From Xenopus tropicalis (Eukaryota > Chordata > Amphibia > Anura > Pipidae): DNA of 64,000 nt. The stretch's first letter is position 1; every line of letters begins with the position of its first letter. The notes below the pieces were generated by a model that had not been told where the DNA came from, did no database searches, and was given only the letters and a program-made list of their open reading frames with translations. Of this stretch, positions 1-12,466 are shown in pieces. The stretch covers positions 83,849,410 to 83,913,409 of the forward strand of contig NC_030683.2 of NCBI RefSeq assembly GCF_000004195.4, written 5' to 3'. A program made the translations under genes and the position numbers.

Positions 1-1045
1 AGTAGGTTATTAAAATAATAGATAAATACAAATTATAACAATAAGTTCAAATAAATACAAGGTACAGTTGCAATAAGTCCCTGCCCCATAGAGCTTACAA
101 TCTTAACGGGAGCGTAACTTGCAGACACAAATAGTAGTATATAAGTGCTGTAGGTTACAGTGGGCAATAAAAGTGCTAGTATCTAGATCAGGTGCTGTGC
201 TCTCCGGAGGAAATCAGGGAGGGCATTCCAAATGTAGGGAGCAGCAAAGTCGTTTAAGGTGGGAAATGGCAGTAGTAGTGGGGGGTGCAACCAAGCGGTT
301 GCTCTGTGAGGAGCGGAGGAGTCAACCAGGAACGTATGGAGATACAAGAGAAGAGATGTAGTGAGGTACACAGGAATGGAGGGCTTTGAAGGTTAAGAGA
401 AGGAGTTTGTAAGATATTCTTTGTTTAATAGGAAGCCTCGATAAGGACTTTAGCAGGGGAAGGGCCTGAACTCTCCTGGATGAGAGAATGAGAATTCTGG
501 TATTTAATACAGACTGTAGGGGGCAGAGATGGGAGTTAGGGAGGCCAGTTAGTAGCAGGTTACAGTAGTCAAGTTGGGATAGGAGTAGAGCATGCATGAG
601 CAGCCTAGCTGTTACAGTAGAAAGAAAGGGACACATTTTAGCAATATTTTGCATAAGAAAATGTGACAAGTTTTGACAGTGGTGTTAATATGGTCAGAGA
701 AGGAAAGAGAGGAGTCAAAGATCACCCCCAAACAACATGCCGAGTCGATCAATAGAGATAGTAAAGGGGGAAGTAGGAACAAGCTTAGGTGGAAAGATCA
801 TTAGTTCAGTTTTTGTTTCAGTTTGAGGTGGCGTTGGTTCATCCAATTGGAGATTGCTAGGAGGCAGTTAGAGATTTGAGTCTCTGTTTCAACTGTTATT
901 GAAGAGGTCAAAAAATACATATTGATATAATCAGCATACATATATTTAAACCCAAATGAGTGGATGAGATCTTCCAAAGACAGATTGTAAAGGGAGAACA
1001 ATAACATCCCAAGTACAGAGCCTTTGGGTACCCCTACATTAAAGG
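1..1045 (-). pseudogene. L2-clade LINE remnant: end of reverse transcriptase plus 3' UTR
   Basis: Read on the minus strand from about 1045 down, broken frames match the last part of an L2-type non-LTR reverse transcriptase. There is a GSVLG-like block near 1010, then a degraded catalytic box where the usual YADD reads YADY (about 920-930), then the typical C-terminal region with LLSQLDYCNLLLTGLP (about 590) and KLLLLTFKALH (about 390), and WNALPDFLRRA near 200. The 3' tail on the minus strand resembles the widespread vertebrate L2 ending (AGCTCTATGGGGCAGGGAC). Several stops and shifts separate the pieces and the 5' part is absent, so it cannot be active. The element may continue beyond position 1. 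The clade assignment rests on motif recognition. Confidence 0.72.
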
Positions 1046-1189
1046 AAAAGTACCACTAAAATTTTTTAAGTAAAAAAGCTATTCTATCCTGCACCAATAA
1101 CTGCCCTATCCTGCAAACCACTTAGTATTTTAAATGCTTTAATAGAAAAGACCTGCTAAAACTTGGCTTCCTGTCAATTGAACTACGGC

Positions 1190-1320
1190 AATAAGGCAAA
1201 GGAAGGAGCTGCGACGATCGATTGATCGAGCCTAGTCTTCTTTCTGTATAGGAAGGAGTCAGGCTAGGCTCAATCAATCGATCGTCGCATAGTGGATGCA
1301 GCTCCTTCCTTCGCCTTATT
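1190..1320. repeat. Two-tier inverted repeat (hairpin)
   Basis: Outer arms 1190-1212 and 1298-1320 are complementary with one mismatch; inner arms 1213-1235 and 1264-1286 are also complementary with one mismatch. An 11-base spacer separates the tiers on the right side only (1287-1297), so the structure folds as two stacked stems with a bulge. The inner arm carries nested ATCGAT-rich palindromes. It probably represents a palindromic MITE, but I could not define terminal duplications. Confidence 0.7.
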
Positions 1321-2270
1321 CCGAGACCCACTCAAAGGGGTTATCTTAAGAAGGAGCTGCAGATTTGTATGTATACAACTACAACATAGAAGCTTCATTG
1401 TTTTATTTTCAAGATCCTCCATTAAGAGCGCCAAGGTTTTTGGGGTGTTCTATATACCATACATTGTTGGGTTTTTCAACCCAACATAATAAGAATTCTC
1501 TTGAATCTGTCACCACCATGGAGAGCTAAGGGGAACAAAGATGTAAGTTTAGGTGGGAAGGTTTATACTCTTTCTAAAGGCAGCATAAATCTTTCACCCA
1601 GAGCAGGGCTGTATTTTGATCCAGTTCCATCCAAGGTACTGGGGTTCCCCATCTGTGCACATGCAGTAACGCTGATGGAAGTGACATCATGCCACACTAC
1701 ATATGTACATAAGCCATCACTCCCGCCTGCTGCACTTAACCCGCTGGATTAAGTAGCCAAGTACCTGGCTGTGGCAGGGAAACTTTTTTTTGCTATTGTT
1801 TTTTTTATTTACCATATAGGCATCTGATGGCCCCCCCCATAAAGCTGTTGCTCTACACATACCCTCAAGTGCCTATATGGCAAATACACCTCTGACCCAG
1901 AATATATTTTAAGGTGTTTTATTTATTTATTTTTCCAAATGTTTGTTTCAATTGCACATAACATATGCACCAATCATGCTTTTAGTAGCTTTCTTTCTCT
2001 GCTCTCACAAACACTACACAAACAGACACCCACTTTCTACTTCCTGGAGAGAAAGCTTACTTGCAGCCCCTCCCCTTCTCCATGAATTAGATGGATCATT
2101 TCAACACCTGCACTTGCCTTTTCATTCTAGGAGTGGCTTACTTACCCTCTAGGATTTTTCTCTATATCACACTTACCTAAAACTGCCTCCAGAGTCAAAG
2201 GCACACACTCAGTATATTTAAGTATATGATACATTTCAATGAAATCTTTACCTTAAAATCACTTGCTAGG
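1321..2270. other. Non-coding stretch, no recognised element
   Basis: Only short frames occur, none with recognisable protein motifs. A small GGGTTTTTCAACCC palindrome lies near 1470. I see no RNA gene or clear transposon end. Confidence 0.5.
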
Positions 2271-2271
2271 C

Positions 2272-2379
2272 CGGTGGAAAGGCCTAAGCTTTGGCTTTCT
2301 GAAGTAGCAGAAAGTTGCCTGCAGGGGAAAACCTTAAGCGATTAAGGAAGACGGAAGCGGCATGTAGGCCTTTCCACCG
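2272..2379. mobile_element. Short MITE-like inverted-repeat element
   Basis: A perfect 15-bp inverted repeat, CGGTGGAAAGGCCTA at 2272-2286 and its complement at 2365-2379, bounds a 108-bp GC-richer block in AT-rich DNA. That is the form of a small non-autonomous DNA transposon. No unambiguous target duplication is visible, so the superfamily is open. Confidence 0.55.
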
Positions 2380-4113
2380 ACAATTAATACTGTTGCCTGT
2401 GGAAATGCATTTTGGAGAAATTAGTCGCCGTGGTACCAGAGATCTATCACGGACAACTAAATCTCTCTATGGGGCATAAAGAAAATCGACATGCAAATCT
2501 ATGTGCTGTAGGGTTTTATTTGTTCTACAGTATGTGACTCAATAAGGTTATGGGGGCTCTGACAACTAATTAAGGGTGCTAAACCATTGTTCACTGGCTG
2601 AATAAATCATACACTGTAGGGTGGTATCAGAGATTGACTAAATATCTCCTACAAACATTCTGATAATATGATTAAACCAAGGGCCTCAGTTAATCTGGTG
2701 CTATTGAGGAAAACATCAATTGCTGCTCAAGAAGAAAATCAACTTTCACTGGAGACAAAAGAGTAACTGGGAAGTGACTTGTGGGGGCTAGGTGATCAGA
2801 TTCACAAAGATGAATCAGGTGGTCTTAAAAATTATAGGCATTTCAATATGCCCAGTGGCCGTACGACGTATGGCTGCACTGAATGAGAACTTGTGTGGTG
2901 CCAGCTATGCTGCTTGGGTGAAATGTGAAAGTTTTACCCAAAATTTATTAAAGTTTGGGACAGAAAGTACAGTGTTTCACTTGCTCATGGCATGCTTACA
3001 CCTCTCACTTGCTAAGACCAAACAACCTTGAAGAGTATTAAACAGATAAGGGAAAAAGACAAGCTTTCATTTCTAAAATAGTATTACCGTATTCATTATA
3101 GCATGCATGAATAGGCATATATGGTGTACTTTTTAACACATTATTTTTGAAGTTGGTAAAATGTTAAACAATGTTAAAATAGAAACAAAACATTTTGTTC
3201 TAAACCTTACTGCTCTGCATTGTTCAGTCACACGTTTGCTGAACTACAAACCTCAGTTTACTTTGGCATATTATTTAGGTTCAGGCATGCTGGGAGCATA
3301 CCAGCAACATCAGGATTGCATTCTTAAAGCAATATTGATCAATAGAATTTTTCCTCACCTTTCCACAGCAAACAGCTAAGTTAAGATTCAAAACAACCCT
3401 CCAACAGTTTTCCTACCACTGAACAAGTCTCTCCTATATCCCCTATGATTGATTACAGTGTAATATAATGAAGTCAACATGACCGTATAATCTGTGTATG
3501 TAAGATAGCAGCAAGATGACTGACAAGGTTCTGACATCTGTCACACATGACTGTCACCAGATGCTGCTATCCAGGACCACTGCTATGAAGCCAGATGCAT
3601 GGGGATTTATGCACTACCCTTTAGAGACAGGGCAAGTATAAGATATGGCAGAAGATGTAAATGCAAAACAAAATGCTACATACAGGAACAGGAACCTGTT
3701 CAGAGGCTGTGCATGAACCCCCCATTAGCTTAGCAAGTTCTAGTCTACAGATAATGTGTTTCTTCTGGATTTGTACATGTGAGTGAGGGTGGGTCTTAGT
3801 TTTGAAACCACATAATGATAAGACAAGCTGTTTGTAAAGTAGTAGTAAACTTTAAAACTATAGTAAGCTTTAAAGCTTATACTGTTTAGTGCATGTCTTA
3901 GCTGGGTTCTAAACATGTGTGTTCACATAGTGGCTAACACAATTTTCTGTTTATAATGCAGTGTAACACAGTTCTTGATAGCAAGCTGCAGTCCTTGTCA
4001 ATGGCTCATTGCATACATGTACAAATACTGCATATATTTGCTTTTTATCTTTATATAGACATGGCATTTTTCTGCATGGATTTCTGTGTTCTGTAACTAC
4101 ATTCTGGATAAGC
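2380..4113. other. Non-coding stretch, no recognised element
   Basis: AT-rich DNA with only short frames lacking protein signatures. Nothing recognisable as an RNA gene, and no clear repeat ends. Confidence 0.45.
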
Positions 4114-4663
4114 TTCAAACACAGAGGAGAGCACCACAAAGCAGAATATCTGCTGAAAAATGCTTTTTTATTGCAGACCACAGCACACGACATGTTTCGG
4201 GCAATGTGATCACATGTATCACTTGATAAAGGACATCACATTGCCCGAAACATGTTGTGTGCAAATAAAAAGCCTTTTTCAGCAGATATTCTGCTTTGTG
4301 GTGCTCTCCTCTGTGCAGGGCCACTGTTGGCCAAATGGGTGCCCTAAGCAGAAATGTACTTTTGTGCCCCCTCCCCCAAATATTACGGAAGTAAAAATAA
4401 AATAATTAGTGCCCCCAATATCCCCCATAGACAATGCCCCCATAGTAAGTGCCCCCAATTGCCCCCATAGATTGATTGAACTATCCGGGACAGCGGGATG
4501 CACTATAAAAACCGGCGGGACAGTGTTGGGGGGTATGTTATAATATATAAAACTCTTTTTTTTTTTTTGGAGCAGCTGGGATGGTGCCCCCCTGGGAGTT
4601 GGTGCCCTATGAGGACTGAGTACTCTGCTTATAGGGAGCGGCGACCCTGCCTCTGTGTTTGAA
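4114..4663. mobile_element. Palindromic element split by a hAT MITE
   Basis: The left arm begins TTCAAACACAGAGG at 4114 and pairs with the sequence ending CCTCTGTG at 4315 and, past a later insertion, TTTGAA at 4658-4663. Removing 4316-4657 restores one near-continuous inverted repeat with arms of about 100 bp. The centre near 4200-4255 reads CTTGATAAAGG, a short stem, then CCCGAAACATG. This resembles the degenerate hammerhead-like centre common in amphibian and fish repeats, though the canonical core is not intact. Autonomous parent unknown. Confidence 0.65.
4316..4649. mobile_element. hAT MITE nested in the palindromic element
   Basis: It starts CAGGGCCAC and ends GGCGACCCTG, hAT-type termini. 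It is flanked by a perfect 8-bp duplication CCTCTGTG at 4308-4315 and 4650-4657, the size made by hAT transposases. The 334-bp interior includes degenerate iterations of a GTGCCCCCAAT / GCCCCCATAG motif (4410-4470) and a T-tract at 4555-4568. It carries no coding frame, so it would need a transposase in trans. Confidence 0.85.
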
Positions 4664-5889
4664 AATTGTGCTGGAAGGCTCAGCGGTGTGCCTGAGAGGA
4701 TTGATGCATCGAGTCTGAGCAGTAGGCTGTGCAGTTGAATACCTATGTTCTGAAATTACATTCAGGGTAAATCCTGGAGAATGGCAGAGCAAAGTACAAA
4801 ATGTGACAACCCAACAACTTTGCTGGAAATCAAGATCTACTACTGTGCAAAACCCTAAAAAATGCATATTGATTTGCCCATATTTTTATGTTTCTAAAGA
4901 ACTGCTCTTTTATACATGGTTGCTCTCCCTGTGATCTTCAAGGAAATGACAAACACATTTTTGCACTGTGCTCATTGTATTATATAGAGGAAAGTCACAC
5001 AGTTTGCTTACAGCTCCACCCAAAGGATTACACCAGTGACTAACAAAATACATAGTAATAGTAATACAAAGTAAGATAAAAAATATTTTTGCCTTTACTC
5101 TAAGTTTCTTTACTATAGGGAATTAGGGGTGCAGTGTATCAGCTTTATTGTTGGGTTTAAATGGGTCATATATATACAGTATATACTCCAGCCATATATA
5201 ATTTTACCATTCTAAGGTCCTAATTATACATCTCAAATACTACAACTTCCTTTCAGTGCAATAATGCACCTAAAGAAGAGAAAGCAAAGCAACATGGCAA
5301 ATAACCCCACAAGTGAACACTCTCTAAACATTTCCACACATCACCCAAAGCAGAAAATGTTTTGGCTTATTACTCATACTGCATAAATCATGTAGCGGCC
5401 TGACCTTATTCTGAGGTTTTGTATAACACAGGGAAAGAAATCTGAATGCACAGAAAATCATATCTAATAAAAGGGAAGAGAGAACGCGATTGTGAGATAT
5501 GTGACACAGAGATTAGTCATACAGGCTTCAAAAAGTGAAGATTAGACATTGACAAATTTAATGGAGACATGAACATCCCATAACAGTATAGTGCCACCCA
5601 GAGGTTGCTTGACTGCAACTTCCAGCATACTCCAACATATTAAAACATGGTGTGATCTGTAGCTGGGCTATATAATTATTTTTCAAAGGGGACATAAACT
5701 AGACATAATGTTTCCACAGTAGTATTGCACAAATATTGCTGGATGAAAAATACCAGCAATACTGCAACATGTTATTCAGGATTAAAGCATAGTAGTTCAG
5801 TGACAGGGGGTGAAAATACAGAGGAAGCAGACCATACAATTTTGCTCAATAAATCTTTTTATAGCTCTTCAGGGTTGGCAACCCACCTG
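4664..5889. other. Non-coding stretch, no recognised element
   Basis: AT-rich. The sequence at 4742-4775 weakly resembles 4080-4110 just outside the palindrome, suggesting an old shared repeat. No gene signature seen. Confidence 0.45.
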
Positions 5890-5897
5890 ATTGGAGG

Positions 5898-6143
5898 CAG
5901 TGGCATAACTATAGAGGAAACAGATCCTGTGGTTACTGGGGGGCCCAGACAAAGGAGTCTGCTACCGCTATTGTACAGAAATCTCCCATCCCCAGCCTTT
6001 CACCTACCTGAAAGTAGGTGGGGAGCTGGGGACATGAGCAGGCAGGAGGGTTGGGCATTGAGTCGGGTAGGCTTAGCTTTGAGCAATGGGCAATGCCAAA
6101 AATTCTTTTCCGAGTATCCTAGCACCACATAGTTACACCACTG
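5898..6143. mobile_element. hAT MITE (CAGTGGCATAACTA ends)
   Basis: The termini CAGTGGCATAACTATAG and ATAGTTACACCACTG form an inverted repeat of hAT type. Flanks are ATTGGAGG (5890-5897) and ATTGGGGG (6144-6151), an 8-bp duplication with one change. 246 bp, non-coding. A related copy lies at 56156-56340. Confidence 0.85.
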
Positions 6144-6151
6144 ATTGGGGG

Positions 6152-7075
6152 AAATTAATAGTGCAAAAAGTGCAATTGGTAGCCTCATTGCAAAAATACT
6201 TGAAATGTAAAATGTAAGTGACAACACCATATATGTTAAAAACAGTATTTTACTCTTCTTACATTGAATGCATATGAGTCCCAGTATTTGTGATTCTGGC
6301 ACTCAAATGCTTTTAATGTAAGAAGAATAAGTGTGCACCCATATTGAGATTTGCAGCATCAGAAGGAACATCACTGAAGTACCAGGTGAGTTTGGAGTGG
6401 TTCATCTTTCTATTGTTTGTCATGGCAAACAAACCTCTGTTTCCATAAATATATTTTTAAAAAAGTGTAGGCTTTACCCAGTTATACCCAGACACACCCA
6501 ATCTACTTACACTTGCCCCTTTACGATTCAGGACTGTCCCTCATTATATCAGAACAACTAGGGATATGCATGCTTTGAATATAAAGGCCTAGTACCAGGA
6601 AGGAACTACTGTACATCCATTACAAGGTGTTAAAGGAAACGCTGAAGAAAAAACATATAATACAACCCAGGGCATTGTGCAGAGTTCTGAGAAACAGAAA
6701 CCACAGTGCCACAAAACACCTGCTGACTCCAAAGATGAATAACCTCAGTGCCACAGTGCACTTTTTATGGACAGATGGAAAAAGGCTCTGATGGTAAATA
6801 TTGCTATTTGCATATTCTAGGAAGGAGATCACAAAACTCAGATTACATCGGAAATTATATTTCCTGTATGTACCGGTAATTGGTGGGAAATAGTTATTTT
6901 AGTATTAAAGGAGTAGATCAGCTTTGAGTTAACATTTAGTAATCTTTGTTTCAGGACGGTGCTCTAAATGTTAAAATGGATAATTTTTCATGTGTTTTGT
7001 AAATTTCCAGTCATATGCAGCTTTTGATGTAAACTTTTAATTTATGGACCTATAGGGTTAACAATCCCCATAGCT
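6152..7075. other. Non-coding stretch, no recognised element
   Basis: AT-rich sequence with no protein motif or recognisable repeat end. Confidence 0.45.
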
Positions 7076-7551
7076 TTAAAGGAGAATGCAAGTCAAAATT
7101 TAAAAAGCATACTGCCCAATAGTCCTCCTATTGTTTAGTAAAAACACCACACTTTTGGCTCACCTAATCAAATATTTACTCAGTCATCTTTAAAAAGGTA
7201 TTCTCCCTTCCTTTCCCTCCTTGCTTCATACTGCACATGTGTTTCATTCCCTCCCCTCCCCCTCCCCTCTGGCAGATCCCCTTCTGATTGGCTGGTGGGC
7301 ATGTGTAGCTCAGAACAGGAGACAGGTTCACGTTACGCACATGTGCATTGCTACTGAAGGTGCCGCTGGCAGCCTACAGGAAGGGGAGAGAGATTAAAGT
7401 GATGTCACTGTAGTCTTCACACTGCTGTAGGCTGCCAGCACCATATCTCAGAGAAGCAAGCAGGGATCTGGGAATTTAGATTTGCAGTAAGTACTTAAAA
7501 AGAATGCCTTTAGACTTACTTTTAATTTATTAACCTGTCCTTGTCCTTTAA
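7076..7551. mobile_element. T2-type TTAA MITE
   Basis: It begins TTAAAGGAGAATGC at a TTAA and ends GTCCTTGTCCTTTAA, fitting the TTAAAGGRR terminal consensus and TTAA target of the Xenopus T2 family (piggyBac-like target choice). 476 bp; the interior holds a pyrimidine-rich tract (7200-7270) and no coding frame. Mobilisation would depend on an autonomous relative. Confidence 0.75.
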
Positions 7552-8440
7552 ACTCTAGCTTCCTTATTTCCATTGTTACTGGGCAGAAGCTCATGTATTT
7601 ATTTTACCTATTTACATATTAGTCCCATAGGTATGACCAGTGTTTGGTTAGGGTGAATCTTCCTTCTTGGCCTTAATCAGTTCCCCTGTGGATCTACATG
7701 TCCCAGAAGTGTTCGGCCCTAGAGAAAGCCATTATCTTTAGTGAAGTCGGGAAGCAGGGACCCCTTGAAAGAGGATTTAGTAAGTGCAGGATATCTTTTG
7801 TAGTAGCATGTTCCAGGAACATGAAATAGTCATATTCATGTTATAGCTAGCAGAAACAGCTTTGCTCCAACCAGGAGAGATAGCTGGGAGTATTCTCCTT
7901 TACAGACTCTGCTGCCTTATTGAAGGGGCCGCAGTACTGACAAGGGTATCAGCCAGTCTTTTCCCTCATACACGTTTGCTGTCTGGGATCTGGTCCATTA
8001 AGTTAGAAACCTTAAGGATAAAGATTGCTTACCAACTACTCTCCACAGATGTGCATCCTTTTTTTCGCTTGCTATGCATTGCACCTGCCAATCTGTTTGC
8101 TCCACATCTGCATTGTGAGTATTTGCTCTATAACCCTGTGGATCATTTGTCTTGGACAAATAAACTCAGTTCTGGTTGAGTTTGCTGCAAGAACCTTCCT
8201 GGGTCTTTTATTTCTTATTATTTTGCATATAACATAAGTGAGTTGTAGTTGCATTACCACCCCCTTGATCCTTCCACAGAGCAAAGGCCCATCCTGTCAT
8301 GTCACCATGCTCTATAGCCCATCAAGCTGCTCATTGTCTGTTTTACAGCTAAAAAGAGGTTACTTTAAAATATGTAGAGAGCTATCTAGCATGTCCTAAT
8401 ATACACTCGCCTCATCTGTGCCTATTGGGTATTGGTAGAG
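7552..8440. other. Non-coding stretch, no recognised element
   Basis: Short overlapping frames near 7860-8240 have no recognisable domain. I see no RNA gene or repeat terminus. Confidence 0.4.
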
Positions 8441-8456
8441 CTAAATATGGCCAGTT

Positions 8457-8666
8457 ATGATAAACTGTGATACCTACAACTATTCTTCTATGCCAAAAAG
8501 CCTTCCTAATGAACTAGAAAGCCACCACTTCTCCCTGCCTGGTGTTCTGGTGGAAATGGTTAATGACTCTCTTCCTAAGCAAAAGCTGATGTACCTGGTT
8601 CAGAGATACCTGGATAAGTTTAATACTGTTTGGGGATCTTGGTTGAATCAACAGGAATTTGACTAG
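8457..8666 (+). pseudogene. Possible L1/Tx1-type LINE ORF2 C-terminal fragment
   Basis: A 69-codon frame ends with VNDSLPKQKLMYL and then KFNTVWGSWLNQ, the spacing and residues (VNESLxxEKM ... F..VWGxWL) found at the extreme C-terminus of many L1/Tx1 ORF2 proteins. It is followed by a TAG and a short GC-richer tail. No RT motifs precede it, so this would be a severely 5'-truncated copy. The match is short; a chance frame is possible. Confidence 0.4.
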
Positions 8667-8719
8667 ACTGAGTGGCCCCTGGCTCCAGATTGTTACCGCT
8701 CCTCCCCTCCCCATCATAC

Positions 8720-9286
8720 ATATGATTTTGATATATAGGATTTAGGTATTGTGCTCAGGGTGATCAGTATAATAGCTTTTCATTTATTTTACGCATCTTT
8801 TTACACTCTTTTTTCAGTAAATTTCATTTTACAGAGCATAAGAAATAGGCCATTTAGTGTTACACTCACAAGCCACTAGGTCAGCTCTAGTATGAGAAAG
8901 CTACAATTACCCTTATCAAATGCCAAAGGTCAGTTACTGGATCATGTGAGCAGTGTAAAAAAAACATGGTCAATCTACAATGGTACAGAGGGCATTTTGC
9001 ATCTTGTACAAAAGCACCTTTTGGATAGATGACAAAATGCCTAAAAATACCTGTGTATTGAAGAGAATGGGACTTGTGATATACTTGCCAGTAGAATCTC
9101 TTCATAAACATAAATACACCAGGCGAAGCATTGTGACACAAGAATTTGTCTTCGAGGATTTGCGTGGTCTGTATACTTTTAAACCCCAAGAGCATAACCT
9201 TAACCTACAAAAAATATCATCCTCCTCTGGCCTCTCAGATTGTCAATGTCAAGACCCCACTTCAAGGATAGCATATCCTGGATGTT
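8720..9286. other. Non-coding stretch, no recognised element
   Basis: AT-rich DNA with short frames on both strands that lack recognisable motifs. Confidence 0.45.
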
Positions 9287-9783
9287 TTAAAAGGGACCTG
9301 TCACCCTAAGAAATAATTCCAAATTGTTTTCTGTTGGGTTTGTCAAGCAAAATAAACTATTATTAAAATAAATTATTTTAATCTTATTTTTTTCGGCCTT
9401 GGAATTCACAATTGCAGCAAGCAGGCAGGTGCCATTTTGTAGCCCTGTTATTAAGGCAAGCATTGCATCCTGCCAAAATCTTGTTTCTGTGCCAGTATGG
9501 GGGGACCTGATACCCATGTCCATGCACTGGTTACAAAATTAGATGGTGAGGAGGGAGGGGGAATGTGAGGAGTGCAGTGACATCTAAGAAGTTCTGAATT
9601 GAAAGTGAAAGTAGCCTAAGGCATAGAGGCAGGCAGGCAATATATGACTGACAGCTGGGGCTTTTAAATGCTTTTATAATAGGTACATATATGTTAATAA
9701 AAAAATGACTTTGGGTTACATGTTTAATTTGAAAAGGGCTTTTATTATATAGCTTTTATGCCTGGCAGACAGATCCACTTTAC
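9287..9783. mobile_element. TTAA-type MITE with AAAGGGACCTGTC ends
   Basis: The left end TTAAAAGGGACCTGTC and right end GACAGATCCACTTTACC form an imperfect inverted repeat about 500 bp apart. The left side sits on TTAA; on the right the TTAA is degraded. The interior is non-coding. It fits an old Xenopus DNA-transposon derivative; the superfamily is an inference. Confidence 0.6.
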
Positions 9784-11685
9784 CTAATCCTTCTGTACTA
9801 TTATGGTGCAAGTATTGTGAGTATTATAGACTGGTACCTTATTAAGGAAAACAGATCATTAGCAATATTTTATTTGTGGAATCCCCTGTTACCAAATTAT
9901 TTTTTATGCTCAATCTAGCCATGCCCCACATTAGAGGAATTCTGGGGGAATTCATATTTCTTGTCAGAATTTGCTGCCCACAAGATTGTGCCTCCCCTAA
10001 CTGCAGATGGACCCATGGTTTCTGTTCAGTAAATGAACAGTTTCTGGTTGCGTAAAACAAGGATTCACAGACCAGCCTTCAGGTCACATCAACAATGTTT
10101 TTTTGGATAACCACACAGTAGCAGTTAATGTTCAGTTAATATTTGGAACTTTGATATATGTTTTTTTAAATGTTTTCCCTCTTGTCCCTTTTTCTGTACA
10201 TGTCCGTACAGTCTGGAGTACCTTCAAGCAGCTCGCATAATTTACTTCACCAACACCTATGAACAGTGTCAATTAGTTCAAACCAGTTATCTCGCCTCTA
10301 TTAAATCAATCTTTGATTAAAGGACTTCTCCTCTAGTATTTTGCCACTAACACCTAAGAACCTGTATAACATCTGGATACATTCCTAACTGCACCACAGA
10401 TATGGTTGTTCATTGGCCTATAAAAAACTGATAACACAATGCCCTAGAATTCAATTGCAAATATAATTAGTATATAATATATTAATAGATTATCATTTTA
10501 ACATTCCCTTGTAAGTCATCACAAACATGAAACCCTGAATCAGTTTTAGAGTCCAGGTGAAGTCTGACACTAGGAAATAAAGAAAAAGCTAGGAAATGAA
10601 AATACTGAATATAAAGTGTGTTTTTTTCTATATAAATGTGTACACTCCTAATTATATCAATTCTTGGAGGAAAAATCTTGGTTTCATTTTTAGAAACTTT
10701 ATCTTGTTTGCTGTACAGGCACAATCTTGGTTTCAGGTTTATTTCTCCTTATGAATAGGTGATATGTTTATTTCCCCCATTACTGTAGTTTCATCATGCT
10801 CTGTGGACTCGCAATCAACTGCATATGTTACTTTCAACTTTCAGCTTTGTTATTTTATGTACTGTATATTTTCATAAAGCTGTTCTGAAATCAATGCATC
10901 TGGTTTGTGGTCACATTCTTCAGGAACTGCCACTAAGACACATAGCATAACAGAATGTTTACCTTTGCACAGAATACATTAAGAACATGAAGTATAAAAC
11001 ATGTATAAAACATACAGTTTTACTGTTATTCCAACATTGTAACTAAAGAAAAAATTAAGCAAATTAAAAAAAAAGAATTAGAAGATGGTCACCTATTTCT
11101 AATCCATAGTCTATATGCATCTGCCAATGGCTACATATTGCTGCTGCATAGTGTTTCAAATCATAGAGGTCTTTTGTATTTTGTCAAGTGATCTATCAGT
11201 ACCTTTGCTAGTAATAGGAGTTTCTGTGTTAGTGTTTCACATTCGTTATTAGGTATTGAATTAGACTGCAACCTAGCAAACTCAAGCTGTAAACAGGCTT
11301 AGTGCCTCTAGGCATGATGAGCTTTGAATAGGAATATTCTGTTTGCTGCCATCTACATTTTTTATATGATGTTGCATTAAAAGGGAACATACATAACATT
11401 TTTTTTCTTAGTAAATCATAATGAATAAAAACATCAGTGTAAATGTGACCTAAAGTTCAGATCTTTTATTGTTATCTCAACCGCATTATAAGAAACTTAC
11501 ACAGAAACTTACAATCTAAAGTTGTAAAGATAGACAAAAGGATGCTGCAGTGCCTTAAAAAACCTTTTAGGAAATGGGCAGGAATATAAGCAGCTTACAA
11601 CAGAGGCATTATAATAATAAGTAAACAAATCTGGACCACTCAGGTCTGAAAGGCTGGGGAGGGGGCATTTCTATACTATAGAGCA
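9784..11685. other. Non-coding stretch, no recognised element
   Basis: Nearly 2 kb of AT-rich DNA without clear repeats, RNA genes or coding exons. It could be intron or intergenic. Confidence 0.5.
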
Positions 11686-11693
11686 GTGATCCC

Positions 11694-11927
11694 CAACCAG
11701 TGGCTTGTGAGCAACATGTTGCTCACCATCCCCTTGGATGTTGTTCCCAGTCCCAGTTGTACTCTAAGCAGAGCCTCCTGCAGGCTAGCAGCCCACATGA
11801 GGCAACAAAATAGCCAACTCCAGTCCTTATTTGGCATACCCAAAGAACTCTTTTCATGCTTGTGTTGCTCACCAACACTTTTTACATCTGACTGTGGCTC
11901 ATGGGTAAAAAAGGTTGGGGATCCCTG
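11694..11927. mobile_element. hAT MITE (CAGTGATCCCCAACC family)
   Basis: The ends CAGTGATCCCCAACC and GGTTGGGGATCCCTG are mutually inverted, as in an abundant Xenopus hAT MITE with an internal GTGGCTTGTGAGCAACATG block. Flanks CTATAGAG (11686-11693) and CTACAGAT (11928-11935) are an 8-bp duplication with two changes. 234 bp, non-coding. Confidence 0.82.
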
Positions 11928-12170
11928 CTACAGATGAAGCAGCCTGGGCTACATCACTACAGTAATGATATGGACCCTCCTAGTCCCAGTCCGAGGGCAG
12001 GAGAGGTAAGATTGGGGGGTAATGGGTGGGGGTTAAAGTTCAGAATGGCATTGTCCTTGGGAGACAGCTGAAACTCATATTTAAAGGACAAATTACTTGT
12101 GCTTCATTAAGAGTTTTTCTGCTGTCCTGAGTGTGGTCTGGGAAAAATTTCCCACCTTGCATTGTGGTAG

Positions 12171-12466
12171 TACAGGTATGGGATCCATTATCTGGAAACC
12201 CGATATCCAGAAAGCTCCGAATTACGGAAAGCCTGTCTCCCATAGACTCCATTTTATTAAAATAATTCAGATTTTTAAAATTGATTACCCTTTTCTCTGT
12301 GCTTTGTATTTGATCCAAACTAAGTTATAATTAATCCTTACTGGATGCAAAATAATCCTGTTGGGACTAAGTAGACTTAAGGTATGAAGATACAAATTAC
12401 AGAAAGACCCCTTATCCGGAATACCGTTGGTCCTGAGCATTCTGGATAACGGGTCCTATACCTGTA
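12171..12466. mobile_element. Palindromic MITE, TACAGGTATGGGATC family
   Basis: The termini TACAGGTATGGGATCC and GGGTCCTATACCTGTA form an inverted repeat. Internal landmarks are CATCTCCCATAGACTCC-like and TTTTTCTCTGT-like blocks, shared with the copies at 16385, 22851, 32601 and 39166. 296 bp, non-coding. This is one of the commonest frog dispersed repeats; I do not assign a superfamily. Confidence 0.82.

Noticed and set aside
4200..4255. Hammerhead ribozyme in the 4.2-kb palindrome
   Set aside because: CTTGATAAAGG departs from the required CUGAUGA core, so only a resemblance is noted.
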